Both the position numbers and the translations under genes were made by a program. Of a DNA stretch of 64,000 nt, positions 45,798 to 55,222 are shown one piece after another; positions within the stretch are counted from its first letter, which is position 1, and each line of letters opens with the position of its first letter. The notes below the pieces were generated by a model. That model was not told the DNA's origin. It did not search any database and saw nothing but the letters and a program-made list of their open reading frames with translations. The stretch is from Corynebacterium meridianum (lineage in GTDB: Bacteria; Actinomycetota; Actinomycetes; Mycobacteriales; Mycobacteriaceae). Where the stretch lies: NCBI RefSeq assembly GCF_016342265.1, contig NZ_JAEIOS010000010.1, forward strand, positions 1-64,000, read 5' to 3'.

Positions 45798-47111
45798 TCA
45801 GTCTTTCGGACGGTTGTCCACGAGACGCTTGGCTTTTCCTTCTCCACAGTCGACGTGCTCGTGCACCTCGACGATGACGCTGATCCCGATCCGGTTCTTG
45901 ATCTGCCGGATCAGGTGCTGCCGGGACTGCTCCCGCTCGTCCTCGGTTCGGTCGAGCGATGATTCGACCAGCAGCCGGAGTGCGTCCATGCGACCCTTGC
46001 GTTCGAGGACGCACTGGTAGCGGGGTCGGAGGTTGGGGTCCTCGGTAATCAGTTCCTCGAACTGGCTGGGGAAGCAGTTCACGCCGCGGAGGATGATCAT
46101 GTCGTCGTTTCGGGCGGAGATCCGCTGCAGGCGGCGCATGGAGCGGGCGGTGCCCGGGAGGAGTCGCGTGAGATCGTGGGTGCGGTAGCGGATGACGGGG
46201 AACGCCTCCTTGGTCAGCGGCGTGATGATGAGCTCACCGAACTCGCCGTCCGGCACAGGTTCCAGGGTCTCGGGGTTGACGATCTCCGGGTAGAAGTGGT
46301 CCTCCCAGAGGGTCAGGCCGTCCTTCGTCTCCACGCATTCCTGGGCGACACCGGGGCCCATGATCTCGGACAGGCCGTAGATGTCGGTGGCCTCGATGCC
46401 CAGTCCCTCCTCGAGTTCGCGGCGCATGCCCTCGCTCCAGGGTTCCGCACCGAAGATGCCGTGGGTCAGCGAGGTGGAGGCCGGGTCGATGCCCTCCTTG
46501 CGCATCTGGTCGACGACGTTGAGCATGTAGGACGGTGTCGCCATGATCGCGTCGGGCTTGAAGTCCTGGATGATCTGGATCTGCCGCTCGGTCATGCCGC
46601 CGGAGGTGGGGATGGCGGTGGCACCGAGTTTCTCGACGCCGTAGTGGGCACCGAGGCCGCCCGTGAAAAGGCCGTAGCCGAACGCGACCTGGACCTTGTC
46701 GCCGGGTCGGACTCCACCGGCGCGCAGTGAGCGGGCGACGAGATCGGCCCAGGTCTCGATGTCTCCCCGGGTGTATCCGACGACGGTGGGCAGCCCGGTC
46801 GTTCCGGATGAGGCGTGGACGCGGACGAGCTGGTTGCGGCCGACGGCGAACATGCCGAACGGGTACTCGGCGCGGAGGTCGTTCTTGTCGGTGAACGGGA
46901 ACAGTGCCAGGTCCGACAGCTCGCGGAAGTCATCGGGATGGACGCCCTTGGCGTCGAATTCCCGGCGGTAGTGCGGAACGTTGTAGTAGGCGTGTCGCAG
47001 GGTGTTCTTGGCCCGCGCGGTCTGCAGGGCGGTGATCTCGTCGCGGGAGGCGAACTCGATTCCGGTCTCCGGTCCGTGGTGGGCGGAGGTGATGTCGTAC
47101 AGGGAGGTCAC
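45798..47111 (-). CDS. paaK: Phenylacetate-CoA ligase
   Basis: A 437-residue AMP-forming ligase that activates phenylacetate to phenylacetyl-CoA, the entry step of the paa pathway. The ATP loop is HASSGTTGLPTVVGYT; YGLSEIMGPGVAQE and RYRTHDLTRLL complete the adenylation site, and the C-terminal lysine is in EGKAKRLVDNRP. The GTG at 47111 is chosen since homology begins there (SLYDITSAHHGPE); upstream frame is leader. A PaaR-type palindrome lies about 160 bases upstream. Confidence 0.92.
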   Translation of the reverse strand: MTSLYDITSAHHGPETGIEFASRDEITALQTARAKNTLRHAYYNVPHYRREFDAKGVHPDDFRELSDLALFPFTDKNDLRAEYPFGMFAVGRNQLVRVHASSGTTGLPTVVGYTRGDIETWADLVARSLRAGGVRPGDKVQVAFGYGLFTGGLGAHYGVEKLGATAIPTSGGMTERQIQIIQDFKPDAIMATPSYMLNVVDQMRKEGIDPASTSLTHGIFGAEPWSEGMRRELEEGLGIEATDIYGLSEIMGPGVAQECVETKDGLTLWEDHFYPEIVNPETLEPVPDGEFGELIITPLTKEAFPVIRYRTHDLTRLLPGTARSMRRLQRISARNDDMIILRGVNCFPSQFEELITEDPNLRPRYQCVLERKGRMDALRLLVESSLDRTEDEREQSRQHLIRQIKNRIGISVIVEVHEHVDCGEGKAKRLVDNRPKD

Positions 47112-47501
47112 AGTCGCTTCTCTTCTCTGGGCGGGGAACTGCGGCGGCGGTTCGTCGCTGATCGTCAGATGGATTCTGGCCGCACCGGTCGCGGAGTCGG
47201 CGGTGGTGGTGCGGGGGTGTGTCGGGTTCCGGGTCACCGCGGGTGTGGACCGTCGCTGACCCTATTTACCGACCAACTGGTCAGTTGGTGTGACCCACGA
47301 TACATAGGTGGAGTGACCTAGGCCACCGAATCGCGGGAAATCTCTGGAACCTTCAGGAAACCACCCCCAACCGTCACCCGCCCCAGGATCCGAAAAACTC
47401 CGTCACGCTGGCGATATCCGGAGAGACGACATAAAGCTCTCCACCCCCACGCACGGCGAAGGAACGTACGCCCAGATGACACGGTTCGACGTCGGTAAAA
47501 A
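47112..47501. other. Intergenic region between paaK and paaR
   Basis: About 390 bases. It carries the paaK control region: a TAGGGT -10-like box on the minus strand at 47259-47264, directly next to a PaaR-type palindrome. The part near 47340-47500, after the paaR stop, holds nothing I can name. Confidence 0.5.
47268..47285. promoter_or_regulatory. PaaR operator 1, before paaK
   Basis: ACCGACCAACTGGTCAGT aligns over all 18 positions with the sites at 48312 and 56572. A further half-site (TGGT to 47289) extends the symmetry. Confidence 0.7.
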
Positions 47502-48116
47502 TCAGGAACGGGGAACGAGCCCGCCGAACGCCATCTTTCCGGTGAGCGCGGCGAGCTCTTCCGCGGACAACTCGCCGTCCGGCCGGTACCACTCGACCAG
47601 GGAGTTGACCATGCCGAACAGCAGGCGGCCGACGGTGGCGGGATCGACGTCGGCCCGCAGATCCCCGTCAGCCTGCGCACCGGCCACCAGGCCGGCGACG
47701 ATGCGCGTGTACTCCCGCCTCCGGTCCATCGCACTCCGCTCGACCTCGGAGTTCCCCCGGAGCCGGAGCAGCAGGGTGACGTACGGAGCCTCCGCACACA
47801 GCGCCAGGGTCGTGCCGCGGACGAGGAGACGCAGCCGCTCCATGTCACTGCCTTCCAGGGACCGAACGTCGTCGATCACACCACCGAGCGCACTCAGCGC
47901 GCGATCGAGAGCTTCGCGGAGCAGCTCCTCCTTCGAGGAAACATGGTGGTAGAGCGCGGACTTGGTCACACCGAGGCGGACGGCGAGGGCACCCATCGAG
48001 GTCGCCTCGTACCCGGCCGCGTTGAAAGCGTCGACGGCCGCCAGGAGGACATCCTCCCGCGCATACCCCGGCCGACCCCGACCCACCCCGGTTTCAGAAG
48101 CTCGACCCCGTCGCAT
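47502..48116 (-). CDS. paaR: TetR-family repressor of phenylacetate genes
   Basis: A 204-residue regulator with an N-terminal helix-turn-helix (MGALAVRLGVTKSALYHHVSSKEEL) and an all-helical effector domain. The ATG at 48116 has GGAGG nine bases upstream; an ATG nine bases earlier touches the ribosome site and is rejected. It diverges from paaA. Three aligned palindromes before paaK, paaA and paaZ are the likely targets, and phenylacetyl-CoA, the inducer of PaaR in other actinobacteria and Thermus, is the likely effector. Confidence 0.85.
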   Translation of the reverse strand: MRRGRASETGVGRGRPGYAREDVLLAAVDAFNAAGYEATSMGALAVRLGVTKSALYHHVSSKEELLREALDRALSALGGVIDDVRSLEGSDMERLRLLVRGTTLALCAEAPYVTLLLRLRGNSEVERSAMDRRREYTRIVAGLVAGAQADGDLRADVDPATVGRLLFGMVNSLVEWYRPDGELSAEELAALTGKMAFGGLVPRS

Positions 48117-48285
48117 CTCACCCATCCTCCACTGCCGCCATCGAATCACTCCGCCCCTGGTCAGGGTATTGAATCGGCGGGCGGATCACCACCGTCCCGG
48201 ACACTCCGCAGTGAACCGACACCAACGGATGCTGCGGTAATGCTGAAACTGGGGGTAATGGGTGAGTCGCAGATCACATGGGCCA

Positions 48286-48314
48286 TTGACACAGATCACA
48301 CCGATTCATATACT
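48286..48314 (+). promoter_or_regulatory. paaA promoter
   Basis: TTGACA at 48286-48291, a 17-base spacer and TATACT at 48309-48314: a near-consensus promoter. The -10 box overlaps PaaR operator 2. Confidence 0.75.
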
Positions 48315-48329
48315 GACCGAACGATCAGT
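48312..48329. promoter_or_regulatory. PaaR operator 2, at the paaA promoter
   Basis: ACTGACCGAACGATCAGT is a palindrome over the -10 box and start point of the paaA promoter, so binding would block polymerase. It also lies in the paaR upstream region and would give autoregulation. Confidence 0.75.
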
Positions 48330-48445
48330 TTATCTGTGATGAAACCGTCGGGCACCGGCACCAGCCACTTGACCGCCCCGCTCCCGCGGCGAACGCCGCA
48401 CCGCCGCCCGCGCCCCACCGCGCGGGACTCCCCGAGGAGAACACC

Positions 48446-49447
48446 GTGACCACCCCAACAACCACCCGCTTCCCGACCACCGCCCCCGTCGCCGATGACG
48501 AGGGCCAGCGCCACTTCGACCGCGTCATCGCCGAGGATTCACGCATCGAACCCACCGACTGGATGCCGGACGGCTACCGGCGCACCCTCACCCGGCAGAT
48601 CTCCCAGCACGCCCACTCCGAGATCATCGGCATGCAGCCCGAGGCCAACTGGATCACCCGCGCGCCCTCGCTCAAGCGGAAGGCCATCCTCATGGCGAAG
48701 GTGCAGGACGAGGCCGGTCACGGCCTCTACCTCTACTCCGCCGCGGAGACCCTCGGTACGAACCGCGACGAACTCGTCGACCAACTGCTCACCGGACGGG
48801 CCAAGTACTCGTCGATCTTCAACTACCCGGCACGGACCTGGGCCGACATCGGGGCCATCGGCTGGCTCGTCGACGGCGCGGCCATCTGCAACCAGGTCCC
48901 CCTCTGCCGCTGCTCCTACGGCCCCTACGCCCGGGCGATGATCCGGGTGTGCAAGGAGGAGTCCTTCCACCAGCGCCAGGGCTGGGAGATCCTCTACTCC
49001 CTGTCCCACGGCACCGCCGCCCAGAAACAGATGGCACAGGAGGCGATCAACCGCTTCTACGGTCCCGCGCTGCAGATGTTCGGGCCCCCGGACGAGGATT
49101 CCCCGAATTCCCAGCAGTCCATGTCCTGGAACATCAAGCGCTTCTCCAACGACGAGCTGCGCCAGCGGTTCGTCGACATGATCGTCCCCCAGGCCGAGGC
49201 ACTCGGCCTCCACTTCGAGGACCCGGACCTGAAGTGGAACGAGGAGCGCGGCCACTACGACTTCGGCGAGCTCGACTGGACCGAGTTCAAGGCCGCCATC
49301 CGTGGTTCCGGCCCCTGCAACGTCCAGCGCCTGCAGCGCCGCCGCCAGGCATTCGACGACGGTGCCTGGGTCCGCGAGGCCGCCGCCGCCTACGCGGAGA
49401 AGACCGCCTCCCGCTCGACGCCGGAACGCGGCCTCCACGTCGCCTGA
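48446..49447 (+). CDS. paaA: Phenylacetyl-CoA epoxidase, catalytic subunit
   Basis: A 333-residue di-iron oxygenase subunit that epoxidises the ring of phenylacetyl-CoA. The iron ligands lie in [13 protein letters not shown] and [12 protein letters not shown] (two ExxH-type motifs), and [14 protein letters not shown] matches the family. The GTG at 48446 follows AGGAGAACACC. It heads paaABCDE-paaGJFH. PaaA and PaaC form the core heteromer. Confidence 0.95.
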   Translation: MTTPTTTRFPTTAPVADDEGQRHFDRVIAEDSRIEPTDWMPDGYRRTLTRQISQHAHSEIIGMQPEANWITRAPSLKRKAILMAKVQDEAGHGLYLYSAAETLGTNRDELVDQLLTGRAKYSSIFNYPARTWADIGAIGWLVDGAAICNQVPLCRCSYGPYARAMIRVCKEESFHQRQGWEILYSLSHGTAAQKQMAQEAINRFYGPALQMFGPPDEDSPNSQQSMSWNIKRFSNDELRQRFVDMIVPQAEALGLHFEDPDLKWNEERGHYDFGELDWTEFKAAIRGSGPCNVQRLQRRRQAFDDGAWVREAAAAYAEKTASRSTPERGLHVA

Positions 49448-49530
49448 GATCACCGCCTGAGATCATCGCCACCGCCGGCAGCCACCGGCGAATCTGACCC
49501 CCAGCTCAGCCCACCCGAAAGAAGAACACC

Positions 49531-49821
49531 ATGTCCGACTCAACTGTATGGCCCCTCTGGGAAGTCTTCATCCGGTCCTCCCGCGGGCTCTCCCACGTCC
49601 ACGCGGGATCCCTGCACGCCCCGGACGCCACCATGGCACTGCGCAACGCGCGCGACCTCTACACCCGCCGCAACGAGGGCTCCAGCGTCTGGGTGGTCCC
49701 GGCCGACGCGATCACCGCGTCCGACCCGGACGCCAAGGGCGGGTTCTTCCAGTCCGCCCAGGGAAAGAACTACCGGCACGCCACCTACTACACGCGCAGT
49801 GAAGGGGTGAAGCACCTGTGA
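49531..49821 (+). CDS. paaB: Phenylacetyl-CoA epoxidase subunit PaaB
   Basis: A 96-residue accessory subunit (WPLWEVFIRSSRGLSHVHAGSLHAPD is the family opening), needed for the epoxidase complex and contact with the reductase PaaE. It lies 83 bases after paaA; the ATG follows GAAAGAAG. Its stop overlaps the paaC start (GTGA). Confidence 0.95.
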   Translation: MSDSTVWPLWEVFIRSSRGLSHVHAGSLHAPDATMALRNARDLYTRRNEGSSVWVVPADAITASDPDAKGGFFQSAQGKNYRHATYYTRSEGVKHL

Positions 49822-50645
49822 ACACCCCGAACATGGAAACCGCCACCCACCACTGGATGGGTGACGCCATCACCGCCGAGGACATCCAGGCCTCCGGCGC
49901 GCAAGCCACCGACGCGGTCGCCCGTTACGCCCTGACCCTCGGCGATGACTCACTCATACTCGCCCAACGACTCGGCTGGTGGGTCTCGCGCGCCCCGGAG
50001 ATGGAGGAGGACATCGCACTGACGAACATCGCCCTCGACCTCCTCGGACACGCCCGCTTCCTCCTGTCCTACGCCGGCACGGCCTGGGACAAAACGGAGG
50101 ACGACCTCGCCTACTTCCGCAACGAGGAGGAGTTCCGCTCCTGCCGTCTCGTGGAGCAGGAGAACGGGGACTTCGCCCACACCATCGCCCGGCAGCTCCT
50201 CTTCTCCTACTACGCCTACGGCCTCTACACCCGCCTGCAGAACTCCACGGACGAGATGCTCTCCGCGATCGCGGAGAAGGCGATCAAGGAGGTCGAGTAC
50301 CACGTGGATCATGCGAGCCAGTGGCTGCTCCGGCTCGGACACGGTACGGAGGAGTCGCACGAACGGATCCAGATGGGACTGAACTACATGTGGCCCTATC
50401 TCGACGAACTGTTCGAGGATCTCCCCGTCCACGCGGAACTCGAGGGCATCGCGGTGGCACCGTCGACACTGCGGCCCGAGTTCGACGAGCGGATCGCACA
50501 CATCATCGGTGAGGCCGGACTCGAGGTCCCGACCTATCCGCAGGCCCGGTCCGGCCAGCGCTCCGGGCGGTACTCGGAGCACCGTGGCTTCATCCTCGCC
50601 GAGATGCAGTGGCTCGCCCGCCGGCACCCCGGCGCGACCTGGTGA
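49818..50645 (+). CDS. paaC: Phenylacetyl-CoA epoxidase, structural subunit
   Basis: A 275-residue ferritin-like partner of PaaA lacking the full iron site. LTLGDDSLILAQRLGWW, ALTNIALDLLGHARFLL and EVEYHVDHASQWLLRLG are family motifs. The GTG at 49818 overlaps paaB. The end overlaps paaD (GTGA). Confidence 0.93.
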   Translation: MNTPNMETATHHWMGDAITAEDIQASGAQATDAVARYALTLGDDSLILAQRLGWWVSRAPEMEEDIALTNIALDLLGHARFLLSYAGTAWDKTEDDLAYFRNEEEFRSCRLVEQENGDFAHTIARQLLFSYYAYGLYTRLQNSTDEMLSAIAEKAIKEVEYHVDHASQWLLRLGHGTEESHERIQMGLNYMWPYLDELFEDLPVHAELEGIAVAPSTLRPEFDERIAHIIGEAGLEVPTYPQARSGQRSGRYSEHRGFILAEMQWLARRHPGATW

Positions 50646-51178
50646 TCCCGGTGTCCACCACACACCCGGCACACCCACTGCGCCCGACCGATCCGTCAGC
50701 CGCGCACCTGTGGGACGTCGCGGCGACCATCCCCGACCCGGAGATCCCCGTGATCTCCATAGCGGATCTGGGAATCCTGCGCGGCGCCCGCTTTGACGGC
50801 GACACCCCCGTCATCGTGATCACGCCGACGTACTCGGGGTGCCCCGCGATGGGCACGATCACCGCGGACGTCACCGCCGTGGTCACCGACGCCGGCTACC
50901 CCACCCCACGCATCGAGACCGTGCTGCGACCGGCCTGGTCCACGGACTGGATCACCGAACTGGGCAAACAGCAGCTGCGGGAGTACGGCATCGCCCCTCC
51001 CGTGGCACGCGAGCGCAGCTCGGGTCCCATCCCGATCACCCTGACCCCCGCGATCCGGTGCCCGCACTGCGGATCAATGAACACCACAGAATCCAGCCAC
51101 TTCGGTTCCACCTCGTGCAAGGCGCTCTACTCCTGCCGGGACTGTCGGGAGCCGTTCGACTACTTTAAGGGGCACTGA
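50642..51178 (+). CDS. paaD: PaaD, iron-sulfur assembly-type protein of the epoxidase
   Basis: A 178-residue MIP18/DUF59-family protein (IPDPEIPVISIADLGIL, TPTYSGCPAMGTI) with a C-terminal zinc ribbon (CPHCGSMNT...SCRDCREPF). It is thought to mature the Fe-S or di-iron centres of the epoxidase. The GTG at 50642 overlaps the paaC stop; a GTG at 50651 is an alternative. Confidence 0.9.
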   Translation: MIPVSTTHPAHPLRPTDPSAAHLWDVAATIPDPEIPVISIADLGILRGARFDGDTPVIVITPTYSGCPAMGTITADVTAVVTDAGYPTPRIETVLRPAWSTDWITELGKQQLREYGIAPPVARERSSGPIPITLTPAIRCPHCGSMNTTESSHFGSTSCKALYSCRDCREPFDYFKGH

Positions 51179-51179
51179 C

Positions 51180-52358
51180 TTGTCCACGAGCACGACCGAA
51201 ACCAGACGAAAGACGTCCTTCAACCCCCTGGAGGTCACGGAGGTCCGCCGCCTGACCGCGGACTCCGTCGAGGTCACGTTCACCGTGCCCGAGCACCTCG
51301 CCGACGACTACAACTACGTACCCGGCCAGTACGTCGCCCTGCGGGCGGACATCGACGGTCGGGAGGTCCGCCGCTCCTACTCCATCTGCGACATCCCGAA
51401 CCGCGGGGTGATCCGAGTCGCGGTGAAGAAGACACCGGGCGGCGTGTTCTCCACCTGGGCCAACGAGGAACTTCAGCCGGGGACGACGATCGACGTCATG
51501 AACCCGCAGGGGGCGTTCACCTCCCGGGTCCACACCACCTCGATGAACAACCCGGCGGACATCGCGGAACGCGCCCGCGACACCGAGCGCACCACCGCGG
51601 GCGCCACCCACCTCGTCGCCGTCGCGGCCGGCTCCGGCATCACCCCGATCATGGCCATCGCGCAGACGGTGCTCGCCGCGACCGACGACGCCACCTTCGA
51701 ACTCGTCTACGCCAACAAGGGCTCGGACGACGTGATGTTCGCCGAGGAACTCGGCGATCTCAAGGACCGCTACCCCACCCGCTTCGCGGTCCACCACGTG
51801 TTGTCCCGGGAGAGCCGCGTGAACCCGCTGTTCTCCGGGCGGATCGACGCCGGGAAGCTGGAGGTGCTGCTGGGCCGCGTGCTACAGCCGGAGCACGTCG
51901 ACGAGTGGTTCCTGTGCGGCCCCTTCGAACTGGTGCAGCTCTGCCGGGACACCCTCACGGACACGGGTGTCGACGCCGCGAAGGTGCGGTTCGAACTGTT
52001 CACCACCGGGCAGTCCACCTCCGGGCCGCAGCCGGGTCAGACCGGTCGTGCCGTCGAGGCCGATCCCGACGGCGACAACTACGCCATCGAGTTCCGGCTG
52101 GACGGGTTGAGCGGGACCGTCGAGTCCCCGAAGTCGGCACGGGAGACGATCCTGAACGCGGCGCTGCGCAAGCGCCCCGATGTCCCGTTCGCGTGCGCCG
52201 GTGGTGTCTGCGGCACCTGCCGCGCGAAGGTCGTCGCGGGCGAGTACGAGATGGACGAGAACTTCGCCCTCGAGCCCGACGAGGTCGCGCGCGGTTACGT
52301 GCTGACCTGCCAGACCCGCCCCACCACGGATTCCATCACCGTCGACTACGACGCCTGA
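51180..52358 (+). CDS. paaE: Phenylacetyl-CoA epoxidase reductase
   Basis: A 392-residue ferredoxin-NADPH reductase: an FAD domain (RRSYSICD), an NADPH domain (AAGSGITPIMAI, WFLCGPFELV) and a C-terminal plant-type [2Fe-2S] domain with CAGGVCGTCRAKV and a distal cysteine in LTCQTRP. It delivers electrons to PaaAC. The start is a TTG one base after the paaD stop, with AAGGGG upstream. Confidence 0.93.
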   Translation: MSTSTTETRRKTSFNPLEVTEVRRLTADSVEVTFTVPEHLADDYNYVPGQYVALRADIDGREVRRSYSICDIPNRGVIRVAVKKTPGGVFSTWANEELQPGTTIDVMNPQGAFTSRVHTTSMNNPADIAERARDTERTTAGATHLVAVAAGSGITPIMAIAQTVLAATDDATFELVYANKGSDDVMFAEELGDLKDRYPTRFAVHHVLSRESRVNPLFSGRIDAGKLEVLLGRVLQPEHVDEWFLCGPFELVQLCRDTLTDTGVDAAKVRFELFTTGQSTSGPQPGQTGRAVEADPDGDNYAIEFRLDGLSGTVESPKSARETILNAALRKRPDVPFACAGGVCGTCRAKVVAGEYEMDENFALEPDEVARGYVLTCQTRPTTDSITVDYDA

Positions 52359-52375
52359 CCCCGCGAGGACAACCA

Positions 52376-53158
52376 ATGATCGAACTCGATTTCCACGCCG
52401 CCGGGGACGCCACCGTCGCCGTGGTCACCCTGAACAACCCGAAGGCGATGAACGCCCTCGACTCCGCGGCGGTCAGTGACCTCTCCGACGCCTACACCCG
52501 CGCCGCGGACGAGGGCGTACGCGCGCTCGTGCTCCGCGGGGAGGGCCGGGGGTTCTGCGCCGGCCGCAACATCGCCGGTGTCGACCCCGCCACCGACGAC
52601 GCCACCGCCTACCTGGACGGGGAGGTCACGCCGCTGCTGAAGCAGATGTCCGCATTCCCCGCGCCGACGTTCACGGCGGTCCAGGGCGCGTGCCTCGGGG
52701 TCGGGCTGGGGCTCGCCCTGGCCACCGACATCGTCTACGTCGCCGGGAACGCGAAGATCGGTTCCCCCTTCGCGAACCTCGGCGCGACCCTCGACTCGGG
52801 CGGACACTGGCTGTTCGTCGAACGACTGGGGCCGCACCGCGCGATGGATCTCATCGTGACCGGTGACCTGATGAGCGGTGACGAGGCCGTCTCCTCCGGG
52901 CTGTTCTCCCGTTCGGTTCCCGCGGAGGAACTCGACTCCTTCACCCGCGCCGCCGCCGAGCGTGCCGCCACCGGCGCGACGCAGGCGTTCCTCGCGTCCC
53001 GCGAGCTGGTCCGCGCGATCCGCGACGAGCGGATCGGCCTCTGGGAGTCCGTCCACGCGGAGAACATCGCCCAGGGTGAGCTGTGCTCCTCCGCCGACTA
53101 CGCCGAGGGATTCGCGGCGTTCAAGGAGAAACGGCGCCCCGTCTTCCACGGACGCTGA
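52376..53158 (+). CDS. paaG: 1,2-epoxyphenylacetyl-CoA isomerase
   Basis: A 260-residue crotonase-fold enzyme. Oxyanion-hole segments are GRGFCAGRNI and VQGACLGVGLGLAL. The usual catalytic glutamates are missing, and the only acidic residue in the second loop is the aspartate in GATLDSGGHW. That is the pattern of PaaG, which converts the epoxide to the seven-membered oxepin-CoA. The ATG at 52376 is 17 bases after paaE. Confidence 0.85.
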   Translation: MIELDFHAAGDATVAVVTLNNPKAMNALDSAAVSDLSDAYTRAADEGVRALVLRGEGRGFCAGRNIAGVDPATDDATAYLDGEVTPLLKQMSAFPAPTFTAVQGACLGVGLGLALATDIVYVAGNAKIGSPFANLGATLDSGGHWLFVERLGPHRAMDLIVTGDLMSGDEAVSSGLFSRSVPAEELDSFTRAAAERAATGATQAFLASRELVRAIRDERIGLWESVHAENIAQGELCSSADYAEGFAAFKEKRRPVFHGR

Positions 53159-53209
53159 TCCACCCCGCCCCAGTCACCGCACGACCAGCCCGCCTCTCCA
53201 GGAGAAACC

Positions 53210-54451
53210 ATGACGACACCGCACCATGACGACGCCCCCGGCAACTCCGCGTTCATCGTCGCCGGAAAACGCACCCCCGTCGGCCGCTACGGCGGCGCCC
53301 TGTCCACCGTGCGCCCCGACGACCTCGCCGCCACCTGCCTCCGCGCAGTCATCGACGACACCGGCATTCCACCGGAAGCCGTCGACGAGGTGATCCTCGG
53401 CAACGCCAACGGCGCCGGCGAGGAGAACCGTAACGTCGCCCGCCTCGCGTGGCTGATCGCCGGCTACCCGGACACCGTGCCCGGAATCACCGTCAACCGA
53501 CTCTGTGCCTCCGGAATGTCCGCCATCACCCTCGCCGCCACCATGATCCGCGCAGGCGACGCCGACATCGTCATCGCCGGCGGCGTCGAATCAATGTCCC
53601 GCGCCCCGTGGGTCATGGCGAAACCCGAAAAGCCGTTCGCCAAACCCGGGGAGATCACCGACACATCCATCGGGTGGCGGTTCACCAACCCGGTGCTCGC
53701 GGCACGGGACAAGGCGACGTTCTCCATGCCGGAGACCGCCGAGGAGGTCGCCCGGGTCTGCGGGATCAGCCGCGCCGACGCCGACGCGTTCGCCGCGCAG
53801 TCACAGCAGCGGGCCACAGCCGCCATCGAGGCGGGACACTTCGACGACGAGATCGTCCCCGTCGAGGTCACCGGGCGCAAGGGAGCGGTGACCGTGGTCG
53901 ACACCGATGAGGGCCCGCGCCCGGGCACCACCACCGAGGTGCTCGCCCGGCTGAAGCCGGTCGTCGCCGGCGGCGAGGTCGTCACCGCGGGCAACAGTTC
54001 CTCGCTCAACGACGGCGCCTCCGCGGTGGTGGTGTGTTCCGAACGCGCCCTGAAACGCTTCGGCCTGACCCCGCGGGCCCGGGTCGTCGGCGGTGCGTCC
54101 GCCGGTGTCGCACCGGAGGTCATGGGTCTCGGCCCGGTCCCGGCGACCCGGAAACTCCTCGACCGCATCGGCTGGGGCATCGTGGATCTCGACGCCGTCG
54201 AGTTGAATGAGGCGTTCGCCACGCAGTCGCTGGCCTGCATCCGTGATCTCGGCCTGGACCCGGGGATCGTCAACACCTGGGGCGGGGCGATCGCGCTCGG
54301 TCACCCGCTCGGCTCCTCCGGGTCCAGGATCGCCATCACCCTGCTGAACCGGATGGAGCACGAGGGTGCCCGGCGCGGCCTGGCGACCATGTGCATCGGC
54401 GTCGGACAGGGCGCCGCCCTCGCTCTCGAACTGTGCGGGGAGGACCGATGA
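53210..54451 (+). CDS. paaJ: 3-oxoadipyl-CoA thiolase
   Basis: A 413-residue thiolase. The acylated cysteine lies in NRLCASGMSAI, the histidine in GGAIALGHPLGSSG and the second cysteine in MCIGVGQGAA. It cleaves 3-oxoadipyl-CoA and 3-oxo-5,6-dehydrosuberyl-CoA, releasing acetyl-CoA. AGGAGAAACC precedes the ATG. Its stop overlaps paaF (ATGA). Confidence 0.9.
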   Translation: MTTPHHDDAPGNSAFIVAGKRTPVGRYGGALSTVRPDDLAATCLRAVIDDTGIPPEAVDEVILGNANGAGEENRNVARLAWLIAGYPDTVPGITVNRLCASGMSAITLAATMIRAGDADIVIAGGVESMSRAPWVMAKPEKPFAKPGEITDTSIGWRFTNPVLAARDKATFSMPETAEEVARVCGISRADADAFAAQSQQRATAAIEAGHFDDEIVPVEVTGRKGAVTVVDTDEGPRPGTTTEVLARLKPVVAGGEVVTAGNSSSLNDGASAVVVCSERALKRFGLTPRARVVGGASAGVAPEVMGLGPVPATRKLLDRIGWGIVDLDAVELNEAFATQSLACIRDLGLDPGIVNTWGGAIALGHPLGSSGSRIAITLLNRMEHEGARRGLATMCIGVGQGAALALELCGEDR

Positions 54452-55206
54452 CCTACTCCACCCTCGACGTCCGGCCCCGTGCCGACCGTCTCGTCGTGGC
54501 GATGAACCGCCCCGAGGTCCGCAACGCCATCGACGACCGGATGGTCGCCGAGCTGCACCAGCTGTGCGGGGAACTGGAACGCGAACCGAAGATCCTGATC
54601 CTCACGGGCACCCGGCTCGACGGGCGCGGGATCTTCGCCTCCGGCGCGGACATCGGGCAGCTGAAGGAGCGCTCCCGTGACGACGCCCTGCGGGGCATCA
54701 ACTCGGCGATCTTCAATCGCATCGCCGCGCTCCCCATGCCGGTCATCGCCGCGTTGGACGGTTGGGCGCTGGGCGGGGGCGCGGAGCTCGCGCTCGCCGC
54801 CGATTTCCGGATCGCGACCCGGCACCTGAAGTTCGGGCAGCCGGAGACCGGTCTGGGCATCATCGCCGCCGCCGGTGGGCTGTGGCGGCTGAAGGAGATC
54901 GTCGGCCCCACCGTGGCCAAGGAGATCCTGCTCGCGGGCCGGATCCTGGACGCCGGGGAGGCACTGGACCTGCATCTGGTCAGCGAGGTCGTCGAGGACC
55001 CGGACGGGCTGATCGACGCGGCCGATGCGCTCGCCGACCGGATCGCGGAGCAGGATCCGCTGGCGGTCCGCCTGTCGAAGCAGCTGTTCGACATGCCGGC
55101 CTCGGCGCACCCCGCCATCGACAACATCACCCAGGCCATCTGTTTCGAATCCGAGCAGAAGCACGCCCGTATGCAGGCGTTCCTCGATCGCCGGAACAAC
55201 AAGTAG
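54448..55206 (+). CDS. paaF: 2,3-dehydroadipyl-CoA hydratase
   Basis: A 252-residue enoyl-CoA hydratase. Both catalytic glutamates are present (GGGAELALAADFR and FGQPETGLGI), and the oxyanion hole is IFASGADIG and LDGWALGGG. This distinguishes it from the PaaG paralogue. It hydrates the enoyl-CoA intermediate before PaaH. ATGA overlap with paaJ. Confidence 0.88.
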   Translation: MTYSTLDVRPRADRLVVAMNRPEVRNAIDDRMVAELHQLCGELEREPKILILTGTRLDGRGIFASGADIGQLKERSRDDALRGINSAIFNRIAALPMPVIAALDGWALGGGAELALAADFRIATRHLKFGQPETGLGIIAAAGGLWRLKEIVGPTVAKEILLAGRILDAGEALDLHLVSEVVEDPDGLIDAADALADRIAEQDPLAVRLSKQLFDMPASAHPAIDNITQAICFESEQKHARMQAFLDRRNNK

Positions 55207-55222
55207 TCAAAGGAACCCCTGA

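Larger units (their letters stand above)
48117..48445. other. Divergent paaR-paaA control region
   Basis: It contains the consensus paaA promoter and an operator overlapping its -10 box and start site, leaving a leader of about 125 bases before paaA. Confidence 0.6.

Noticed and set aside
47268..47289. Possible terminator hairpin upstream of paaK
   Set aside because: Aligns with two other operator sites and lies next to a -10-like box, so an operator explains it better.
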